A stretch of DNA of 64,000 bases from CAWCDJ01 sp963836015 (GTDB taxonomy: Bacteria; Acidobacteriota; Terriglobia; Bryobacterales; Bryobacteraceae), in the NCBI GenBank assembly GCA_963836015.1, contig CAWIIF010000004.1:434001-498000 (forward strand), in the 5' to 3' direction. The translations under genes were made by a program, and so were the position numbers. Below the pieces are notes generated by a model. That model made no database searches. It worked only from the letters and a program-made list of their open reading frames with translations, and was not told the DNA's origin. Below, piece after piece: positions 49,096-58,612 of this stretch. Numbering within the stretch: position 1 is the stretch's first letter; every line of letters begins with the position of its first letter.

Positions 49096-50207
49096 GGCTG
49101 TTTCTCCTGGGGCTGCCGGGCCCTCTGTTCCAACGTCAGTTTTTGCGCGAGCGCCTTCTCGCGGTCTCCGTCGGTTTTCCGCTGGAGGCGATAGTAAACC
49201 GTCGCCAGGGAGATGTGCGCCTCGACGAACTCAGGGGCTTCCTTCGCGATAGCCTCCAACTCCGCGCGGGCTTCCTCCAACCGGCCGGCGCCGAGGTTGA
49301 CCGCAGCCAGTTGGAACCGCGCGCCTGGATCCCCCGGCCGAACCCGCAGGGCGCGGTCGATGAGCCGGCGCGCGCCGTCGTAGTCCTGATCCAGCTTCAA
49401 CAGGGCTCCCAGGTTCAGGTTCGATTCGAAGTCGTTGGGGTTCTGTTCCAGTTCCTTTTGAAACTCGAGCCGTGCCGCCGCCGTATCTCCCATCTGTAGA
49501 TGGGCACGCCCCTGGTACGAGTAGACTTCCGGAAGGTGCGGGTCGAGTTGCGCGGCTTTTTGGAAATCGGCGATGGCGGCTTCGTACTCCATGGCGCCCA
49601 GGCGCGCCGTTCCCAGCAGAAGGTGAGCTTCGGCGGAATCTCCCTTGCTCAGAATGCGATCGATCATCTGCTGCCCGCGAACCATCTGTCGGTTGCGTAA
49701 CAGTGCGGTTCCCAGCAGGTACGCAAACGCCAGGTCGCTCTGGTCCCGCTCTGCCAGCGGCGTAAGGAGGCCGATAACCTTACGGTCATCGCCCTGGCGT
49801 AGCCAGCAGTCGGCCAGCAGGAGGAGAATCTGGCGGTCGCCCGGCTGCTCCCGGTGCAGTTCCGCCACCAGTTTTGCGGCGTCGGAGATCCGGCCAGGTT
49901 TGTAATAGGCCAGTGCCAGGTTCAGCCGGATGTGCGAGTCGCCAGGGCGCTGCTTGAGGGCTTCGCGGTATTCGGCGATCGCTTCCTGATATCGTCCGGT
50001 GCTGGCCAGCGCGACACCCAGATTGGAGCGGGCGTCCACGGCGTCGGGACGAAGCTTCAAATAGGCGCGGTACTCCGGAATGGCGCGCTCAGCCTGGCCG
50101 GACTGGTGCAACCGAATTGCCCGCTGGAGAATCCGCTCCGGATTCTCCTGCCCATTCGCCGTATAACACAACAGCGCAAAGGCCCAAACTGTGCGGAGGT
50201 ATGCCAT
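49092..50207 (-). CDS. Exported TPR-repeat protein
   Basis: The product is 371 aa with a signal peptide (MAYLRTVWAFALLCYTANGQ). About nine TPR units follow with the expected W-LG-Y-A-F-A-P spacing, for example IPEYRAYLKLRPDAVDARSNLGVALASTGRYQEAIAEYREALKQRPGDSHIRLNLALAYY and FQKAAQLDPHLPEVYSYQGRAHLQMGDTAAARLEFQKELEQNP. It is a periplasmic protein-binding scaffold. It lies 31 bp after the carboxylesterase gene and overlaps the CRTAC1 start by 4 bp, so the three are coupled. Confidence 0.88.
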   Translation of the reverse strand: MAYLRTVWAFALLCYTANGQENPERILQRAIRLHQSGQAERAIPEYRAYLKLRPDAVDARSNLGVALASTGRYQEAIAEYREALKQRPGDSHIRLNLALAYYKPGRISDAAKLVAELHREQPGDRQILLLLADCWLRQGDDRKVIGLLTPLAERDQSDLAFAYLLGTALLRNRQMVRGQQMIDRILSKGDSAEAHLLLGTARLGAMEYEAAIADFQKAAQLDPHLPEVYSYQGRAHLQMGDTAAARLEFQKELEQNPNDFESNLNLGALLKLDQDYDGARRLIDRALRVRPGDPGARFQLAAVNLGAGRLEEARAELEAIAKEAPEFVEAHISLATVYYRLQRKTDGDREKALAQKLTLEQRARQPQEKQP

Positions 50208-50238
50208 CGAAGGCGGGGCCTCCCGAAACGGTCTCCTG

Positions 50239-51921
50239 TCAGCCTACCGGCAGAGCTTTTCTGGCCTCACGGTCCGGATCGTTCTCGACCTTGCAGGTAT
50301 CGTCGAGGATCATGGTTTCGCCCTTGGCGGCGGAATACTTCGGCCAGTTGGGAAGCCCGCCGCCATTGGGGTTGCCGGTCCTCATGAATTGGACCAAAGC
50401 GCCGGCCATTTTTGTCGACACGGCTTTGGGTCTTGGTCCGCCCCCTGTATGGGTCAGCATCAGGTCGGTATTGTAGAACCAGAAACTGATGTCGACACAG
50501 TGAAACGCCCGCATGCGGCTATCGAACAAAGGCGGCTGCCAGGTGAACCAATTGACGAACACCGGTGCGGCCTGTTTGGATTTCACATCGGCGAGCGCCA
50601 CCACGGACTGGCGGTTGCTGCTGGCCAAGGACCAGATTTCGACGGGCTTCCGGCCGGGAAAGGCCTTCGCGTAAGCCTCGACGACCTCCCTGGCCTTGTC
50701 GCCGAACCCGGGTCCGAAACCAGCTCTCTGCTTAAGTCGTTCCGCCGCCTCTTCCAGAGTGATTGATTCCAGCGAAGAATCCATCCAACTGGGCGACTGC
50801 TCGTTCTGGACGGAGCTGATCATCATCGGCACGCCGGCGGCGGTCGGCGCCGCCACGGGATCGTACGGATGCTGCGGCAGAATGTTGCCGTCCACGACGG
50901 GGCTGAAGCCGCGCGTCAGGCCGGCGCCGGGCCCGGCTTTCCTGGCAAGGTTCTGCTGCGCGCGCGTGGCGATGGCATAGAAATCTTTCCAGGGCATGGC
51001 CTGGAGCTTGTCCAGATCGCCGGGAGCCAGCCCGGCCTCTTTCGCCACCGCCAGGCCCAGCTTCTCGGAAGACTCTTTTTCCGCGGCTCTCCGGGAGGCT
51101 CCGCTCAGTACCACGGCTTTGTGGAACAACCCCTTGGCCGAAGGCATCGCGGTGAGGATGCAGACCTTGGCTCCGCCGCCGGACTGCCCCATGATCGTGA
51201 CGTTGCCCGGATCTCCGCCGAAGTTCGCGATGTTGTCGCGAACCCACTCCAGGGCGGCCACGATGTCCAGCATGCCCACATTGCCGGACGCGGCGAATTT
51301 CTCTCCGCCTACACCGGCGAGATTACAGAAGCCCAAAGGGCCCAGCCGGTGGTTGATGGAACAGAAGACCACGTTGCCCATGCGGGCAAGGTTCTCGCCG
51401 TTGTAGCCGTCCTGTTCGATCCCGTTGCCATTCGTGAACCCGCCGCCGTGGATCCAGAACAGGACCGGCCGCTTCTTGCCGTCGCTTACGCTGGGTGTGA
51501 AGACGTTGATCCGGAGACAATCCTCGCTGACGTCGTCGTAGTTCCAGTGATCGCGGAAGGAAGCGAACTTGTTGGCGTACCGGTTCTCCATGTTCTGCGG
51601 CGCCGTGTTTCCCCACCAGAGCGCCGGAAATACATCGCTCCAGGGTTTGGGTTTCCGCGGAGGCATGAACCGGTTTGCGCCGGAGGTGTCCGCGCCATAG
51701 GGCATGCCGAGGAAATAATGGATGCCCCGGAGGACGTATCCCCTGACCTTTCCATATTGGGTAGTGGCGAGGGCGATGTTGTCGCCGACGAGCAGAAGCT
51801 GCCCCTCGTTGCCTTTCGCCGTGCCCTTTGACGGGCCCGCCGCGCTGGCCGGCACACTCATAGCGACCCCGGCTGCGCTCGTCCCGAGTGCCTGTATGAA
51901 CCTGCGTCTGTTGGCCTTCAT
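50239..51921 (-). CDS. Tat-exported type-B carboxylesterase
   Basis: The product is 560 aa. Tat signal: NRRRFIQALGTSAAGVAMSVPASAAG. The alpha/beta-hydrolase core has DCLRINVFTPS, oxyanion-hole HGGGFTNGNG, the nucleophile elbow GQSGGGAKV, ENQSPSW near the acid residue and HCVDISFWFYN with the catalytic His. Order and length fit the type-B carboxylesterase/lipase family, here acting outside the cytoplasm on an ester substrate that cannot be named. First gene of an operon with the TPR and CRTAC1 proteins. Confidence 0.9.
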   Translation of the reverse strand: MKANRRRFIQALGTSAAGVAMSVPASAAGPSKGTAKGNEGQLLLVGDNIALATTQYGKVRGYVLRGIHYFLGMPYGADTSGANRFMPPRKPKPWSDVFPALWWGNTAPQNMENRYANKFASFRDHWNYDDVSEDCLRINVFTPSVSDGKKRPVLFWIHGGGFTNGNGIEQDGYNGENLARMGNVVFCSINHRLGPLGFCNLAGVGGEKFAASGNVGMLDIVAALEWVRDNIANFGGDPGNVTIMGQSGGGAKVCILTAMPSAKGLFHKAVVLSGASRRAAEKESSEKLGLAVAKEAGLAPGDLDKLQAMPWKDFYAIATRAQQNLARKAGPGAGLTRGFSPVVDGNILPQHPYDPVAAPTAAGVPMMISSVQNEQSPSWMDSSLESITLEEAAERLKQRAGFGPGFGDKAREVVEAYAKAFPGRKPVEIWSLASSNRQSVVALADVKSKQAAPVFVNWFTWQPPLFDSRMRAFHCVDISFWFYNTDLMLTHTGGGPRPKAVSTKMAGALVQFMRTGNPNGGGLPNWPKYSAAKGETMILDDTCKVENDPDREARKALPVG

Positions 51922-52189
51922 ACTTTCAGATCCTCATTCTCGTTGTTGAGCCTGGCGCCTTGCTTCGACGCCCCCGGACGCAATCAGTGTACCTCCAGTA
52001 AGCGAGTGCCGCAGCTTTGCGGGTGTCTGCCGGAGGGCACCCTGCCGGGAGTTGGATGGAGTAAGCTTGGCGGAACTACCGCAAAGCCTCTTAGCCTCGA
52101 ACTCCGCCGGCAGTAGATGGATCGCCTGAACCAACTCGACGCCAATTGGATCTACACTGTGATCGAGGGAAAAGGGCTCAAAACACTAG
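51922..52189. other. Region with no supported gene
   Basis: Both strands contain only short overlapping ORFs. A GC-rich repeat with CTGCCGG/CCGGCAG-like words is present, but no complete hairpin or ribosome site stands out. Confidence 0.3.
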
Positions 52190-52546
52190 ACGCGCCAAAG
52201 TCTCCTTGGCGGCGCGGCTGCTGCAATTGAGGCATACGCGCAGGATGCCGCCACCGATGAGGGCCGGCAATTCTTTCTCCGGCTCTTGAAGAGCAGCAAC
52301 GAGTCTGCCGGCCGCATGCTCGACGCGGCGCAACCCTCCCCCCCGATGATTCCAGAGATTGTGACAGACCGGCTACGGTTGCGGGCGCATCGCATGGAGG
52401 ACTTGGCCGCATCGGCCGCCATGTGGGCGGACCGCAGCGTCACCCGCTTCATCGGCGGGAGGCCGGCAATCGAGGACCTAGCCAGCGGCGATTTTGTCGG
52501 TGAGGCGGAAGTGTGGCTTTCGCAAGTATCGTCAAGCGACGTATAA
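52190..52546 (+). pseudogene. Decayed GNAT acetyltransferase start fused to another remnant
   Basis: The frame opens after TAG 52187. A helical segment (GGAAAAIEAYAQDAATDEGRQFFLRLLKSSNESAGRMLDAAQPS) is followed without a stop by MIPEIVTDRLRLRAHRMEDLAASAAMWADRSVTRFIGGRP (ATG at 52346), the standard N-terminus of a RimJ-type GNAT acetyltransferase. The similarity ends after FIGGRP; the frame then reads an unrelated sequence to TAA at 52544-52546. The acetyl-CoA-binding part is missing. This is likely a deletion remnant joining two broken genes. Confidence 0.5.
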
Positions 52547-52654
52547 GAGCGACCCCACGGTCATCTTTACCTGCGAACGTGTTTGAGAGCGCCTGGCACG
52601 AATCGAACCGGTCCATCAGCGAGGCAATTGGATACACGGCATACCAGCGGCCGT

Positions 52655-52849
52655 ATGGCCTCGGACGGGGTGACGTATGTGTCTAGCCGGGTGGACGAAC
52701 AGCTGGAACGGTGCTATCAGGTCATGGAGACGGAGGAGCGCCACCTGCTCGATCGCTGGATGGACAACTGGAGGGACATCGTTGAATTCGAGGTTCATCC
52801 CGTCATGACATCCGCAGAAGTTGCCGAGAGAATTGGCCCTCGATTGTAG
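52655..52849 (+). CDS. Hypothetical small protein or fragment, 64 aa
   Basis: ATG at 52655 lacks a clear ribosome site. The acidic helical product (MASDGVTYVSSRVDEQLERC, then YQVMETEERHLLDRWMDNWRDIVEFEVHPVMTSAEVAERIGPRL) looks protein-like, with an aromatic-acidic centre. It could be the C-terminal part of a larger gene whose start was lost in the adjacent deletion. Family not recognised. Confidence 0.35.
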   Translation: MASDGVTYVSSRVDEQLERCYQVMETEERHLLDRWMDNWRDIVEFEVHPVMTSAEVAERIGPRL

Positions 52850-52884
52850 AGATCCTGTCCGTCAGCAATTCCGACCGCCGGCCC

Positions 52885-53121
52885 TCAGTTGGTGCAGTTA
52901 ATCATCTCATCCGTGTTGGGCGCGTGCAGAGCCGACACAAATTCCAGCGCGGCAGGACCGTGAAGCCGTGGCCACATCGCGAACTGCCACCGCGATAATT
53001 CGCCCGTACCGCTTCTGACCTGAATCGCGCAGTCCCGTTCATAATCAAAACAGTGAATAGGGATGCACTCAGGGCCGCTCAGATTTGCGGTGTGCGCCAT
53101 ACAGGCCTGATAGGTCCCCAT
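52885..53121 (-). CDS. Hypothetical protein, about 78 aa
   Basis: The ORF starts at ATG 53121 (MGTYQACMAHTANLSG) without a strong ribosome site; a second ATG lies at 53100. It contains four cysteines, with CIPIHCFDYERDCAIQV in the middle and INCTN at the end. There is no signal peptide. The composition is plausible for a real protein, but it lies in a decayed region and is divergent to the SDR gene. No function can be proposed. Confidence 0.35.
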   Translation of the reverse strand: MGTYQACMAHTANLSGPECIPIHCFDYERDCAIQVRSGTGELSRWQFAMWPRLHGPAALEFVSALHAPNTDEMINCTN

Positions 53122-53342
53122 CGCCGGCAACTTCCCAGAACCGGACTTGGGGCTTGCGGGGCCTTACGACGGGCGTGGGCTACGCGAGCACGGTCAAAAG
53201 GGCGATCTCACAAGCGGTGGCAACTCGTCGACCTCCGTGGCGGAGTCGTCCGGGCCGAAGGCGACCTCGATTTCGGCGGCACCCTTGGCCGAGGCGATGC
53301 CCCAAGGCTCTCGTTCTGATGTTACGCTCTGATATTCCAGCC

Positions 53343-54104
53343 ATGCAAGACAAAGCAGACAATGTCATCCTGGTCGCCGGCGGGGCCGGCGGCATTGGCG
53401 CTGAGGTCAGCGTACGACTCGCCTTGGGGGGTGCGCGAGTCGTCATCGCCGATCTGAACGCGGCTCACGCCCAAGCGAAGGCCTCGGGTATCGTTGCCGG
53501 GGGAGGGCAGGCCATCGGCGTAGCGTGCGACATCACCAATCCGGAGATGTGCGAGTTCGCTGCGCAGGCCGCCATCGACCGATTCGGCCGCTTCGATGGG
53601 GTAGTGAACTGCGCGGGGATCAGCAAACCGCAAGACTCCATCTCGCTGTCGCCCTCCGACTGGGCGCACATGGTGGATGTACAACTCAACGGTGCGTTCT
53701 ACATTGCACAAGCGTGCGCCAAACGCATGTGGGATGTGGGCGGTGCGATCGTCTTCGTCACCAGCATCAATGCCGAGGCCGCTTTCCCTCGACGAGCCGC
53801 CTATTGCTCGGCCAAGGCGGGCGTAGCCATGCTCACTAAAGTGCTGGCCATCGAGTGGGCAGACAAGCGCATACGCGTCAACGCCGTCGGCCCGGCCCAT
53901 GTCGCTACCGAGATGACGGAGCGCAACATCTTAGCAGGCAACGTAAACGAAGCTCAGATCAAGTCTCGTATCCCGCTCGGCCGCCTGGCGCAGCCAGCCG
54001 ACGTGGCCGATGCCGTGTCATTCCTGCTGAGCGGGCAAGCCGGCTTCATTACCGGCCACTCGCTGTATGTGGATGGCGGCTGGCTCGCCTACGGATATTT
54101 CTGA
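53343..54104 (+). CDS. Short-chain dehydrogenase/reductase (SDR)
   Basis: The product is 253 aa. ATG 53343 is chosen because the fold begins directly (MQDKADNVILVAGGAGGIGAEV). The Rossmann motif is AGGAGGIG, where A replaces the usual T. Then come VIADLN (NAD-type acidic Asp), VVNCAGIS, the catalytic Ser in VTSINAE and YCSAK, followed by RVNAVGPAHVATEM and the C-terminal VDGGWLAYGYF. A complete classical SDR, likely NAD(H)-dependent; the substrate is unknown. The ribosome site is weak, and the upstream open frame from 53085 is not convincing. Confidence 0.9.
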   Translation: MQDKADNVILVAGGAGGIGAEVSVRLALGGARVVIADLNAAHAQAKASGIVAGGGQAIGVACDITNPEMCEFAAQAAIDRFGRFDGVVNCAGISKPQDSISLSPSDWAHMVDVQLNGAFYIAQACAKRMWDVGGAIVFVTSINAEAAFPRRAAYCSAKAGVAMLTKVLAIEWADKRIRVNAVGPAHVATEMTERNILAGNVNEAQIKSRIPLGRLAQPADVADAVSFLLSGQAGFITGHSLYVDGGWLAYGYF

Positions 54105-54282
54105 TCGGGGGCGTCGCGGTCGGTTCGAAAGACGTGCACAACCGGGAACGCGATCTGCTAATATTCCTCGAAGTGGGGGCAGGAGAGTTCTTGAACGTCG
54201 CAAAAGCCTTCGCTTGTGTGCCGCCCCGACGGCGGAGCCCGTTAGTTGAGCGGTGAAGGGCTGAGGGCAATTCCGGGGAGGG

Positions 54283-57132
54283 TTGCGGGAGGAATCGCAA
54301 TCCAATCCAAAGGCAGAATCGGACGTGTTCTCGATATCAGGCCGATATAAGCGAACGGGCGCGATCCTGATTGCGGCCGTGCTGGGGGGCGGCCTGGCCT
54401 TTTTGTATTTTGCGAACCGCCTGCCCCCGCTTCCGCGGCAGACTCTCCGCATCGGTTTTGAACAGAATCCTCCGCTCCAATATCATACTGCCGACGGACT
54501 GGCGGGCCTCGGAGTGGAAACGCTGACCGAGGCCGCGAAACGCGCCGGATTGCGGATTCAGTGGGTCGAAACCGGCCTGAGTTCGGAAGAAGCTTTCCGG
54601 AGAGGACTGGTCGACCTCTGGCCGGTAATGGCCGACCTTCCCCAACGCCGGAAGTTTGTCCACTTTACCAGGCCGTGGCTGCATAGCGGTCACGCGCTGC
54701 TGGTGCGCTCGGGCTCAACGATCCCCGGCAGGGAGTTTACCGGCCGTATCGCGCTTTTCCGATTGCCGCTGCACGTTCGGATGGCGCGGAGTCAATTCCC
54801 TTCGGCACAACTGATTCAGTTTCCGGAAGCGACGGCGGTTTTGAGCGAGGTCTGCAAAGGCACGGTTGCTGCGGGCTTTCTGGAGTTCCGAACGGCTTTG
54901 GGTACGCTGCAGGCGAAGCTCCCCGAATGCGCCGCCGTCGCGATCCGCACCCAGATCCTTGCAAACCTGACCAATCAACTCGCGGTCGCTTCGACCTTTG
55001 AGACCGCCCGAGCGGCCGAGAGGCTCCGCCGCGAGATCGGAGGCATGTTTCGCGACGGTACCATGGCGCTCATCATGGCCAAATACTCTTACTATGGCCT
55101 CGACGACACTTGGGCAGCCTACGATTCGATCGAGGCCGCGCAACGGGCGCGCTGGCTCGCCGGGGGGGTCAGCGGCCTGACCGTTTTGCTGGCGGTGATC
55201 ATCTGGAGGACTGTCTCCGCTCGCCAGCGGCGGCGTGCGGAGGCGGCGCTGCGGGAGAGCGAAGAGCGCTTCCGGAACATGGCCGACACAGCCCCGGTCA
55301 TGATCTGGGTTACGGGCCCGGACAAACTGTTTACCTTTTTCAACAAGACCTGGCTGGACTTCACGGGCCGCGCCCTGGAACAGGAACTGGGGGATGGTTG
55401 GGCCAGCGGTGTGCATCCCGACGACCGCGGACGCTGCTTTGAAACCTTCTGCGCGGCGTTCGACGCCCGCCGGAGCTTCCAACTGGAGTGCCGCCTGCGC
55501 CGGGCCGACGGAGAATACCGGTGGATCCTGTGCAGCGGTGTTCCGCGCTTTGCTCCGGGCGGAGACTTTGTGGGTTACATCGGCTCCGATATCGACATCA
55601 CCGATCTGCAGAGCGAAGAGCGGTTCAGGCAGCTTGCGGAAAACATCGACCAGGTCTTCTGGATGCTCGACCTCGCCGCGAACCAGGTGCTTTACGTCAG
55701 CCCAGCGTTCGAGCGGGTATGGGGCTCCAGTACCTCAGCCCTGTATCGGAATCGGGATTGGCTGGCGCAGACCGTGCATCCGGAAGACAAAGACCGCCTC
55801 GCCGGCTTCTTCGCAAAGATGGGATCGGCCTCCGCCGAGGAGTGCTACCGCATCGTCCGTCCGGACGGCGGTGTGCGGTGGATTCACGACCGCGCGTTTG
55901 TCGTGCGCAATCCGGAAGGGGAGCCATACCGTGTGGCGGGAATCGCGGAGGACATCACAGCTCAACGGGAGCTCGAAGAGCAGCTCAGCCATACCAACAA
56001 GATGGAGGCGGTGGGAAGGCTGGCGGGAGGAGTCGCTCACGATTTCAATAACCTGCTCACGATTATCGGCGGCTATTCGCAGATGCTGGTGGAAAGCACC
56101 CGTGCCGGAGATCCAAGACGAGACAAGCTGGAACAGATTCTGAACGCGGCCAATCGTGCCGGCCTGCTTACGAAGCAGTTGCTTGCCTTCAGCCGCCGCC
56201 AGGTGCTGCAGCCGAGGCTGGTCAATGTGAATAACCTGGTCACCAATATGGAGGCCATGCTCGGCCGGATCATCGGCGAACAGATTACGATCGAAACGGT
56301 GCTCGATCCGGAACTGGGACTGATCAAGGCGGATCCTCATCAACTGGAGCAGGTTGTCATGAACCTGGCGGTGAATGCGCGCGATGCTATGCCGAACGGA
56401 GGACTGTTCCGAATCGAAACCAGTATGCCGGCTGCAGTTCGCTTGACGAACGGCGAGAGCCCGGACGAGTCCGGAAGGCGGGTCCGATTGAGCATCAGCG
56501 ATACCGGGTGCGGCATGGACGAACGTATCCGCGAGCGGGCCTTCGAACCCTTCTTCACGACGAAAGGCATCGGGAAAGGGACCGGTCTGGGTCTGAGCAC
56601 GGTCTACGGCATCGTCCACCAAAACCAGGGCACGGTTCACGTGTCCAGCCGGCCGGGCCAAGGAACCGTTTTCGAGCTTTACTTTCCGGTTGTGCCGGAG
56701 GGAGAGACCGAGGAAGCGGCGCCGGCGAAATCGAGGCCGAGGCCGGAGGCAAGCGAGACCATCCTGCTGGCCGAGGATGAACCCGCGGTTCGCGCGTTAG
56801 TGCGGGAAACGCTGCGGCAACTGGGATACACCGTGCTGGAGGCCACCGACGGGTACCAGGCGTTGAAGCTAGTCGAAGAAAGCAACACCGAAATCCATCT
56901 GCTCCTGACCGATGTGATCATGCCGCTGATGAACGGGCACGAACTGGCCATGCGCCTGGAAGCGGTTCGTCCCGGAACCAAGGTGCTCTATATGTCCGGC
57001 TATACGGACGACGTACTGGCATTCCACGGCATTGCGCCGGAAATCGACTTTATCCAGAAGCCATTTTCACGCGCCGACCTGGCGGAGAAACTGGAGAAAG
57101 TGTTGTCTGCCGGGAAGAGTGCGGGCGAGTGA
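54283..57132 (+). CDS. Hybrid sensor kinase with solute-binding sensor
   Basis: Up to 949 aa. TTG 54283 follows no strong site; GTG 54325 (M-FSISGRYKR) is an alternative. An N-terminal membrane anchor (GAILIAAVLGGGLAFLYF) leads to a periplasmic family-3 solute-binding-like domain (about 55-285, from LRIGFEQNPPLQYHTADGLAGLGVETL). A second membrane helix (LAGGVSGLTVLLAVIIWRT) follows, then two PAS domains, HisKA (GGVAHDFNNLL), HATPase (NLAVNARDAM, GKGTGLGLSTV) and a receiver (LLAEDEP, LLLTDVIMP, QKPF). It senses a periplasmic ligand, probably an amino acid or related solute, and relays phosphate internally. Confidence 0.92.
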   Translation: MREESQSNPKAESDVFSISGRYKRTGAILIAAVLGGGLAFLYFANRLPPLPRQTLRIGFEQNPPLQYHTADGLAGLGVETLTEAAKRAGLRIQWVETGLSSEEAFRRGLVDLWPVMADLPQRRKFVHFTRPWLHSGHALLVRSGSTIPGREFTGRIALFRLPLHVRMARSQFPSAQLIQFPEATAVLSEVCKGTVAAGFLEFRTALGTLQAKLPECAAVAIRTQILANLTNQLAVASTFETARAAERLRREIGGMFRDGTMALIMAKYSYYGLDDTWAAYDSIEAAQRARWLAGGVSGLTVLLAVIIWRTVSARQRRRAEAALRESEERFRNMADTAPVMIWVTGPDKLFTFFNKTWLDFTGRALEQELGDGWASGVHPDDRGRCFETFCAAFDARRSFQLECRLRRADGEYRWILCSGVPRFAPGGDFVGYIGSDIDITDLQSEERFRQLAENIDQVFWMLDLAANQVLYVSPAFERVWGSSTSALYRNRDWLAQTVHPEDKDRLAGFFAKMGSASAEECYRIVRPDGGVRWIHDRAFVVRNPEGEPYRVAGIAEDITAQRELEEQLSHTNKMEAVGRLAGGVAHDFNNLLTIIGGYSQMLVESTRAGDPRRDKLEQILNAANRAGLLTKQLLAFSRRQVLQPRLVNVNNLVTNMEAMLGRIIGEQITIETVLDPELGLIKADPHQLEQVVMNLAVNARDAMPNGGLFRIETSMPAAVRLTNGESPDESGRRVRLSISDTGCGMDERIRERAFEPFFTTKGIGKGTGLGLSTVYGIVHQNQGTVHVSSRPGQGTVFELYFPVVPEGETEEAAPAKSRPRPEASETILLAEDEPAVRALVRETLRQLGYTVLEATDGYQALKLVEESNTEIHLLLTDVIMPLMNGHELAMRLEAVRPGTKVLYMSGYTDDVLAFHGIAPEIDFIQKPFSRADLAEKLEKVLSAGKSAGE

Positions 57133-57479
57133 TTCGGGATGTTGTGCCAGAATAGCCGGACGACACGACGGACGGCTTCATCGTAATCCACCGACAGGAT
57201 CGTGGCGGGACTTCCGCGCTCGCCTCTTTAGGTCGGTCTGGATCCCTTTGGACTCCGACTCTTGCGGAAGGCGGACTGAGCAAGCTCTGGAACGCCGATT
57301 GACGCCGTCCCGGAACGCTCCAAGAACGCCCCTCATGCGAACTTGAGATAGCTCCCGGTGGCTGCATCGGGGTGAGCAGAGCGAAAGATGCCGCAGCCGG
57401 CCAAGGGGACAAAGGTGCCGCGTGTACCGGCGCATAGGAACTGGTTCACGCACCGTAATTCAAGAGAAGGAGATCATCG
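57133..57479. other. Intergenic region, no gene supported
   Basis: Only shadow ORFs are present. The right end carries the AGAAGGAG ribosome site of the methyltransferase gene. Confidence 0.4.
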
Positions 57480-58382
57480 ATGGAACTCGCACAAGAGAGA
57501 CTAATCAACGAAGTGCTTTGGAGGGGGCGGGACGGGGATTATTGCCCCTGGCCCCGCACAGAGGCGGCGGAAGATGCACCGCCGGAAGTTGCAACACTGA
57601 AGTCGCGGATAAGAAACATCTGGATGGCGGGAGACTACGACCGCCTTGCCCGCTACATGGTGGGCGGTGCGGAGAGCTTCTATGGGCGATTGTCCGTACC
57701 CTGGGGATCCAGGCTCCTGGATGTCGGGTGCGGCTCCGGTCAACTGGCCCTCATCGCGTCCCGGAACGGAGTAGACGCGATGGGCGTCGATATCGCTGAG
57801 AATCTGGTAGAGCGCGCACGTGAGCGTGCGCGGGTTGAAGGCCTGGGGGCGCGCTTCCGGGTCGCGGACGCGGAAGCTCTACCGTTTACCGACGCGAGTT
57901 TCGACGTCGTGACCAGTCTCGCCGGCGCTATGTTCGCACCTCGTCCGGAGATTGCCGCCGGTGAACTCCTGCGCGTCTGTCGCCCGGGAGGTATCATTGC
58001 CATGGCAAACTGGACCGAGCAGGGATTCGTCGGCAAGATGTTCAAAGCCGTTTCGAAGTTCATTGCTCCTTACGGAATGCCTGACCCGGTCCTGTGGGGA
58101 GACGAAGGCACGGTTCGCGAGCGGTTCGGGGCGGGTGTGTCCGGCCTGCAACTCACGCGGCGCAATACCGAGCTGAATTATCCATTCCCTCCCGGTGAAG
58201 CGGTGCGCTTTTTCCGTACTTACCATGGACCCACCAACCGCGCCTTCGCTTCGCTCAACCGGGCGGGGAGACTGAAGCTCCAAGAGGAAATGGAGGCTCT
58301 CTGGTCGAGCCACAACCTGGCACAGGGCGGCTTCACCAAAGTCGATGCTGAATGGCTCGAGGTCGTCGCTGTACGCGCATAA
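57480..58382 (+). CDS. Class I SAM-dependent methyltransferase
   Basis: The product is 300 aa; GAAGGAG precedes the ATG. The SAM-binding motif is LLDVGCGSGQLALIA (about 80-94), followed by GVDIAENLVERA, ADAEALPFTDASFDVVTSL and LRVCRPGGIIAMANW. The C-terminal region (FRTYHGPTNRAFASLNRAGR) is typical of ubiE-like small-molecule methyltransferases. There is no signal peptide. Substrate unknown; no biosynthetic partner gene is adjacent. Confidence 0.87.
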   Translation: MELAQERLINEVLWRGRDGDYCPWPRTEAAEDAPPEVATLKSRIRNIWMAGDYDRLARYMVGGAESFYGRLSVPWGSRLLDVGCGSGQLALIASRNGVDAMGVDIAENLVERARERARVEGLGARFRVADAEALPFTDASFDVVTSLAGAMFAPRPEIAAGELLRVCRPGGIIAMANWTEQGFVGKMFKAVSKFIAPYGMPDPVLWGDEGTVRERFGAGVSGLQLTRRNTELNYPFPPGEAVRFFRTYHGPTNRAFASLNRAGRLKLQEEMEALWSSHNLAQGGFTKVDAEWLEVVAVRA

Positions 58383-58612
58383 GCATAACGGGGCCGCACC
58401 AGGTACGGGCCGCCTCTATGCTGAAACGCACGCCCATTGCGGAACGCTGCAACTGAAGTTCGACCGCGCGGCTGGCCGGCCTTGATAATTCTGTCGGCGC
58501 GCCGCGTGGTCGCACTGGAAATGACAGGGAAACGGACCTGCCGGGCTGCCGTCACACTCTGAAATCCATGACATAATTGGGGCAACCTCAGTCACCGGGA
58601 GGGGGCACGAAA

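Noticed and set aside
53085..53342. N-terminal extension of the SDR protein
   Set aside because: The SDR fold starts directly after ATG 53343; the extension is Arg/Pro-rich and has no counterpart in the family.
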